DNA of 64,000 bases from Holothuria scabra (Eukaryota > Echinodermata > Holothuroidea > Aspidochirotida > Holothuriidae), in contig CM074188.1 in the NCBI GenBank assembly GCA_037179385.1, forward strand, positions 24,259,318 to 24,323,317. The letters run 5' to 3'. A model generated the notes under the pieces. The model did no database searches. It saw nothing but the letters and a program-made list of their open reading frames with translations, and was not told the origin of the DNA. Both the position numbers and the translations under genes were made by a program. This document shows, piece after piece, positions 58,520-64,000 of the stretch (the first letter of the stretch is position 1; every line of letters begins with the position of its first letter).

Positions 58520-58860
58520 GATAGAAAATGCATGTTTAGATTCTCTTTACATGAATACGCAATTTTGGCCATCTGAGGGGTCTGACTTTTCGAAATTTTC
58601 TCTACGCTCCGCGCTAACCAATGGTGGCGCTTCGCTCAGTCTTTTGGAAAAATTCAAGGTCAAGGTAGCTCTTAACTCTCTGATCACTTTGCAGGTTGGG
58701 AACATATTTTGAAGTGAGCATTTTATTGCAAACGACAAAAGAAGATAATGACTCCTTAGATTTATCGTATACGTCTGGAAAATGCTATTTCCGGCCATGT
58801 GATGGGTCTGATTTTTCGAAATTTTCTCTACGCTCCGTGCCAACCAATGATGTTTTGACC
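58520..58860 (-). repeat. REP-F, two units
   Basis: 'atctgaggggtctgactttt' with 'cgaaattttctctacgctcc' (58569-58608) and 'gtgatgggtctgatttttcg' with 'aaattttctctacgctccgt' (58799-58838) are about 230 bp apart, the same paired layout as at 60-430. Confidence 0.65.
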
Positions 58861-59470
58861 AAGAAAAACAGCAAATTAAAATTCTCTCTTTCGCTTTTAT
58901 ACCGATCGATCGATATTTTGACTCCTAAAAGTATGCAATTTAATGACAAGAGTTTTCTTCGTAAGGTAGCGTAAATGACATAAGAATGCACGTAAACACA
59001 CAAAAGGTTCAGTTTTATTCACATGAACCAACACAATTCAACTTTTAACACTGTTCCTGTCAAAGTCAAAAATCTTGCACCATTTTGCATCTAGGCTCCT
59101 TGAAAACGACACAAAATTTCAAAGGGGAGGGAGTGATCTTAGACCCCTCCCCCAGACTGGCGATCAATCGGCATACTGCATGCCCCCCCCCCCTTCAGAG
59201 AAATCCTGCGTACACCACTGCGCTGGTACATGCAAAAAAAGCAGATGTTATTGACGAAAATAAATACACTTAATTGTTATTTCTCGTTGCTCTATGTTAT
59301 ACTTTAGGATTAAATACAGGTAATATTAAATAATGGCATGGTAATGTTGTTATACTTGTAAAATTGCATATTTTTTATGAAATACATACACATTGACCTG
59401 TTGACCGGGAAAAGTTTTGGGGAAATTTCATACCTTTGCCCCTCTGGAAAATATCCTAGCTACGCCACTC

Positions 59471-61702
59471 ATACACCCCCACGTCTGTTTGTCCCCAAAA
59501 TGCAACAAGTAGCCAGTTTTTTCTAAGAGTATAACTCCCCAGAAGTATCCCTTGCGCCTTTGTTTGCAATTTGAGAATATCATGCAAACACTTCACATTT
59601 TCATATCGAAAAAGAGGTAACATTTCTGTATAACGAACTGTCGTATTTTTTCAGGGTATGGTCAATACTCGAAATGGCAGTTCCACGTTTAGGTTTAAAG
59701 TCTGTCGTACATAAATAATGTGAATGTGAGAGAAGAATTTACATATAAAGTAAAACCATCATATTACGAGGTTTTTGTCTCTTGGGATAGGTGTATCCCT
59801 GGATACTTTCTATCTCATTATGAGATACTAAGTCCTGTCCTTGGCGGTCCCCAAAACGTTACATCAACCTGGAAGCTGTTTAAACTTCTCCCTGCATCAA
59901 CTTAAGACAGAGTGACGCGATAAAAAACATATCTCATACGTACTGTTGACATTTTCTAGTATTTACAGCTTGTACGATTGAAGATCGTGAACCGTTTGGA
60001 TAAGTAAATATAAGCAGACATTATACTAGCGGTACATGATAATTTGGGGGTTCTCATATACTATTAGAACAAATCAGCTAGCGACTTATTAAGTAATTAT
60101 TCTGTGAAGTTCCGAGCTTATGCCTCTTGACATTTTTGTTCTCCGAAATTTTGGCAAACATATCAAGAAATTACCCAAAAGAGAGTCTGTATTGCCTCAC
60201 TGGAATTATCAAACGTCAGTGGAACTTGTTCGTGTGTTCACTTGCATGTACTACGGATACGTCTAGAGGCATTCAAAGACACCTACATTAAAGCACATGA
60301 CTTCATTGGCACGGTAAAGTTACACATTAAGTCAATTATAGCCAACTATCCTCCAAATCACGTGCCGATATCTTCTTTATTACTCAGGGAAGGGGTGAAA
60401 TTGAGAGAAAATGTTGTGAACAACTGAATTTTCGCGATCAGCGCGAAGCGCGAGTTCTTGCGAGAATGGTTTAGGGGCTGTAGTCCTAGGGCTGTTGATG
60501 GGATCCAGGGGCGAAGTCCAAGTACGATGTGGTCCAGAAATGTCCGAGAATTTTGTATATTCTTGGGTGAAACCACAAGTCTTAGAATAGGCATATTTGG
60601 TGAAGAAGCATCTGTAGCAAGCGTTTAAAAGCTCACATATCATGTGTGCCCTCAGAGAGTTGACGAATTTAGACTTAAATTGGAACGACCGGGCCTAACT
60701 GCGCCTTATAAACTGACTTGCTAGTTAGTAGTGAAGTAATTTGTTTGTAAACATGAATATAACTCCATTACAAGGTACATTTCCTTTCAAGTAAGATCAT
60801 GATTAACTTAATGGTGCCATGATTAACGGAAATCACTATCTTTTTAGCTTTACATGACAGCAACAAAAGTAACATGATGCTATAGATACATTTATTGCTC
60901 TTTTTCATATGCCAGCATCTCTTCTCCCTAAATGGAGTGATGATCATGTTCCGCCATGTCGTCGTAGACCTTACCGACTAAGCAACCTCAATCATAAATT
61001 GGAAAGGCTTTCTGTTTCCTACTTATCAGACTGAGGCATTCCTTGTAATTTTAACTTTGACGGAGGCTTTTATCGCCACGAGCAATTGCAGAATTTCATT
61101 TAGTTTCAATTTGTCTTCAAGAGGCTCACACATGTCGTAATAGTAAAGGGTCCACAATATATTTCAAACATTCCGGTAGAACTGGTCTGATGGAAGAATG
61201 CTTTTAAAGGATATTGGTTTTGATGTTGTTATGATCATGTGACAACAATATTTGTAAATAACGCGGTTTCTTTAGTAAAATTTTATCAATGTCAGTGAGT
61301 CTCTTCATTACCCTTTCTTTGGTTTCAGAAGACTGCATAAAACCAATTTCCGTTTGGATTGTATAGGTGATATAAAAACCAAAAAGCGTCTAAGAGAAAC
61401 TCGTTAACGAAATCATTCGTCATAGAGAGATGCCGTACCGTAAATTCGGAAGTATAAGGATTGGGTTAATCCAGTTTTGCCTAGAAAAGTGCATATGCAT
61501 TGCCCGAATTAAAGAGACCTGCTCGAATTTGTTAAACAATATGAACTAGAAAATGATTGTATACTCCTTTTGGTATCAAACTGTTTGACTGATTTCATCC
61601 CCCTTTTTGTGACTTTTTTGTGGCTGATTTATAAATACTCCTAAAGACAAGAGAAACTTCCAGCTAAAATCATTGTTAGTTAAACGTGTGTCTATAAACG
61701 TT
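59471..61702. other. Intergenic, nothing recognised
   Basis: About 2.2 kb with only unrecognised frames of 60-90 codons. Confidence 0.4.
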
Positions 61703-61752
61703 AAGATGTGTTAAATTCTTTGTATCACCAAGGAGCTACATTGCAAAATAAA
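61703..61752 (+). repeat. Possible retroelement 3' tail ending in AATAAA
   Basis: 'ttgtatcaccaaggagctac' and 'attgcaaaataaa' lead straight into the GAA tract. A polyadenylation-like AATAAA at 61747-61752 followed by a simple repeat is a common LINE/SINE 3' end. The source element was not identified. Confidence 0.35.
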
Positions 61753-62502
61753 GAAGAAGAAGAAGAAGAAGAAGAAGAAGAAGAAGAAGAAGAAGAAGAA
61801 GAAGAAGAAGAAGAAGAAGAAGAAGAAGAAGAAGAAGAAGAAGAAGAAGAAGAAGAAGAAGAAGAAGAAGAAGAAGAAGAAGAAGAAGAAGAAGAAGAAG
61901 AAGAAGAAGAAGAAGAAGAAGAAGAAGAAGAAGAAGAAGAAGAAGAAGAAGAAGAAGAAGAAGAAGAAGAAGAAGAAGAAGAAGAAGAAGAAGAAGAAGA
62001 AGAAGAAGAAGAAGAAGAAGAAGAAGAAGAAGAAGAAGAAGAAGAAGAAGAAGAAGAAGAAGAAGAAGAAGAAGAAGAAGAAGAAGAAGAAGAAGAAGAA
62101 GAAGAAGAAGAAGAAGAAGAAGAAGAAGAAGAAGAAGAAGAAGAAGAAGAAGAAGAAGAAGAAGAAGAAGAAGAAGAAGAAGAAGAAGAAGAAGAAGAAG
62201 AAGAAGAAGAAGAAGAAGAAGAAGAAGAAGAAGAAGAAGAAGAAGAAGAAGAAGAAGAAGAAGAAGAAGAAGAAGAAGAAGAAGAAGAAGAAGAAGAAGA
62301 AGAAGAAGAAGAAGAAGAAGAAGAAGAAGAAGAAGAAGAAGAAGAAGAAGAAGAAGAAGAAGAAGAAGAAGAAGAAGAAGAAGAAGAAGAAGAAGAAGAA
62401 GAAGAAGAAGAAGAAGAAGAAGAAGAAGAAGAAGAAGAAGAAGAAGAAGAAGAAGAAGAAGAAGAAGAAGAAGAAGAAGAAGAAGAAGAAGAAGAAGAAG
62501 AA
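61753..62502 (+). repeat. (GAA)n microsatellite, about 750 bp, uninterrupted
   Basis: About 250 GAA units with no interruption seen. Long poly-Glu, poly-Phe and poly-Ser frames across it are artefacts of the repeat. Confidence 0.98.
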
Positions 62503-62811
62503 TGTGAGCATCGGAGAGCTGCCACTTTGAGCAAAAAATGAAGATAACGTTTTGCCCTGTACCTGTATTCAGTGAAGGCTTTCTTTACACAGAGATTTAC
62601 ACATGCCAAACACATGCTAAATAGTTTCAACAAACATGCCTTGCATTTATACAACACAGCTAAGGATTTCCGATACATACTATAGTATGACAAGAGTCCT
62701 AAGTTTGCGTAATTTCGATCAGTTGATAGTATCACCCATCGGTGCCTCATGTACACACAAAAAGGTTTCTGGACCTTGATCTTTGTGACGTAACCATTAT
62801 CCCTAATATCA
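62503..62811. other. Intergenic, nothing recognised
   Basis: No gene or shared repeat identified. Confidence 0.4.
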
Positions 62812-63073
62812 TTAAAGGTCAGGAGCGCTCATCCCAAATTGAAGTAGTATAGTAGACTGCCCAGTTTCATGATTGGCTTTTGGGAGTCATGTGACAACAT
62901 TTTTGCTCTTCAAATTTGAAATTTACTGGAAATAACTGCTTGTTTTACCTTGAATTTGCAATAGTTTAATCATAAAATGTGATGAATGATACTTTGAAGA
63001 GAAATAAGACGAAAATTGTGCTATTTAGCTTTTTCTTCAAAATAAGTTTGGGGGGACTGCTCTTTACCTTTAA
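62812..63073 (+). mobile_element. MITE-A, complete
   Basis: TTAA at 62812-62815 and 63070-63073. Ends 'aggtcaggagcgctcatccc' and 'gggggactgctctttacct'. Interior 'agtagactgcccagtttcat', 'ttttgggagtcatgtgacaa'. Confidence 0.82.
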
Positions 63074-63530
63074 GGCTTACATTACGTTATCGGTCACGTT
63101 ACACAAACATCACATTGAACATATTGAACCTAAATACCATATACTTTCAATAGCATATGTCAACCATGAAGTATTGTTGTTCAATATTTAATTTTTCAAA
63201 TTAATTTTTTTCTTCAATACTTGATAACAAGTCTACCTGCATTCATGGTTAGGGTTAATGCATGACTAAAATTCAACATCCCAATAACCGATTAAATTAA
63301 AGGTACGCTTTAATCTCAAAATTTGTCACCTCATGCAGGTCGACGTCACCCATGCATGCCATTGTCACTCATTACACTGTAAAAAATATGTACATTTACA
63401 GGACGAAAAACAAGAATTACGGAAACAACGGTAAAAGTGCATGCAGTTTGTTTCCAAGAATTGACAAAGTTTTTCCATATCCGCTTTGTATTTCTCAGTT
63501 TTTTTTTAAATGGTCCGTGTTAGCTCCATG
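63074..63530. other. Intergenic, nothing recognised
   Basis: No gene or shared repeat identified. Confidence 0.4.
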
Positions 63531-63724
63531 GTTAGATAGAGTATTACGGCCCAGTTTCCAACCAATTGATTTAAGTCGAGCCGGCCACAACAGTTTTTTC
63601 CAGCTGTAGCTCCCTGGCTTGTTTTCCATACTCCATTGCTTATGCTGAGCACCAAGCACACTGGAAGTAGGTTCCGTTTTTCCCAACCTCCCGACTGCAA
63701 GTGTGATGCTCTACTGAACCACTG
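63531..63724 (-). mobile_element. SINE-T copy with internal loss near the head
   Basis: 'gttagatagagtattacggc', 'ttaagtcgagccggccacaa', 'ctggcttgttttccatactc', then 'cctcccgactgcaagtgtga' and 'gctctactgaaccac'. The B-box region is deleted compared with the 24.7-kb copy. Confidence 0.78.
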
Positions 63725-63781
63725 GTGAGAGCAACATGTATACCAACTTGGAAAAATATGCCCTGTCTGTGACCAGAATCA

Positions 63782-63805
63782 GGGAGCTCTTTGAAAACAG
63801 CTCCC
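63782..63805. repeat. Small hairpin, 7-bp stem
   Basis: 'gggagct' (63782-63788) pairs with 'agctccc' (63799-63805). It is the weakest member of the hairpin set. Confidence 0.45.
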
Positions 63806-64000
63806 CATCATCATGTCCTTATTCTTTGTCGCCTCGTGTTACCAGTAATCAGTGTTTTACATGCATTTTGCAAAGGAAAAATTCCAGTATAGGAGTTACG
63901 CTGCCGGAAATCTCAGGGCGCAGTTGCGAGAGAACAAAGTCAAATAACAGTCGTTCAATCTTCAGTTTGTTCATGTCTTACTATTATACTTGTGGGTAAA
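63806..64000. other. Window end, nothing recognised
   Basis: An 87-codon frame running off the window edge has no recognisable motif. Confidence 0.4.

Larger units (their letters stand above)
57432..59470. mobile_element. Possible large hAT-like non-autonomous element
   Basis: The left end 'cagtggcgtagctactgggg' and the right end, in reverse complement, 'agtggcgtagctaggat' match for about 13 bp. Both have 'ttggggaaattt' a little inside. Flanking sequence (gatacccc / catacacc) matches at only 6 of 8 and the last G is changed, so this pairing is tentative. No transposase was seen; it carries REP-F copies and a hairpin. Confidence 0.45.

Noticed and set aside
61708..62756. Very long poly-Glu, poly-Phe and poly-Ser reading frames
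   Set aside because: They are translations of the GAA microsatellite in different frames, with no non-repetitive coding body.

Overview
This window looks like repeat-rich, intron-bearing nuclear DNA from an animal, most likely a marine invertebrate. There are no operons, no bacterial-style gene packing and no CRISPR array. Both recognised genes are animal-type, and most of the sequence is AT-rich intergenic DNA filled with small transposons. An invertebrate deuterostome (echinoderm, hemichordate or similar) is a guess from general character only; the sequence does not prove the phylum.

Only two host genes can be supported. (1) A PEX11 alpha/beta-type peroxisome-division gene lies on the + strand. 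Its second and last coding exons are at 7235-7350 and 7480-8111, joined by a clean GT-AG intron; the short exon with the start codon was not found. (2) An intact 307-residue protein with four DM9 repeats (two DUF3421 units) is encoded in one exon on the + strand at 45457-46380, just after a splice acceptor. No functional link between the two is visible.

The rest is a dense mobile-element landscape, read by comparing copies within the window. The families (names used only here) are:
- SINE-U: head derived from the 5' end of U2 snRNA; 1935-2306 and 47262-47479, the latter with an 11-bp target-site duplication (TSD).
- SINE-V: different head but a similar body and tail; 5168-5361 and 9047-9202.
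- SINE-T: tRNA-like head; nine copies or fragments.
- MITE-A (about 260 bp) and MITE-B (about 300 bp): both flanked by TTAA.
- REP-C and REP-F: dispersed repeats.
- hAT-type non-autonomous elements: three have perfect 8-bp TSDs (25869-26158, 30186-31441, 48794-48975).
- Foldback elements with long or internally repetitive inverted arms (8548-9511, 15327-15566, 17608-18206, 56038-57430).
- Fragments of a LINE (16806-17345) and of GIY-YIG/Penelope-like retroelements (49880-50700).
- Five small hairpins with GGGAG/CTCCC-type stems.

Layout: 1-7.2 kb holds SINEs, REP-C and REP-F. PEX11 is at 7.2-8.1 kb. From 8.5 to 44.8 kb there are no host genes, only transposons in unrecognised AT-rich sequence. 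The DM9 gene is at 45.4-46.4 kb. From 47 to 52 kb there are SINE-U, MITE, hAT, Penelope-like DNA and a recent 367-bp tandem duplication. From 54 to 59.5 kb there are large nested DNA transposons. From 61.7 to 64 kb there is a 750-bp pure GAA tract, a MITE and a SINE. Nested insertions (SINE-V in REP-C, hAT in MITE-B, an inverted-repeat element in SINE-T, SINE-U in SINE-U) give a relative order of activity.
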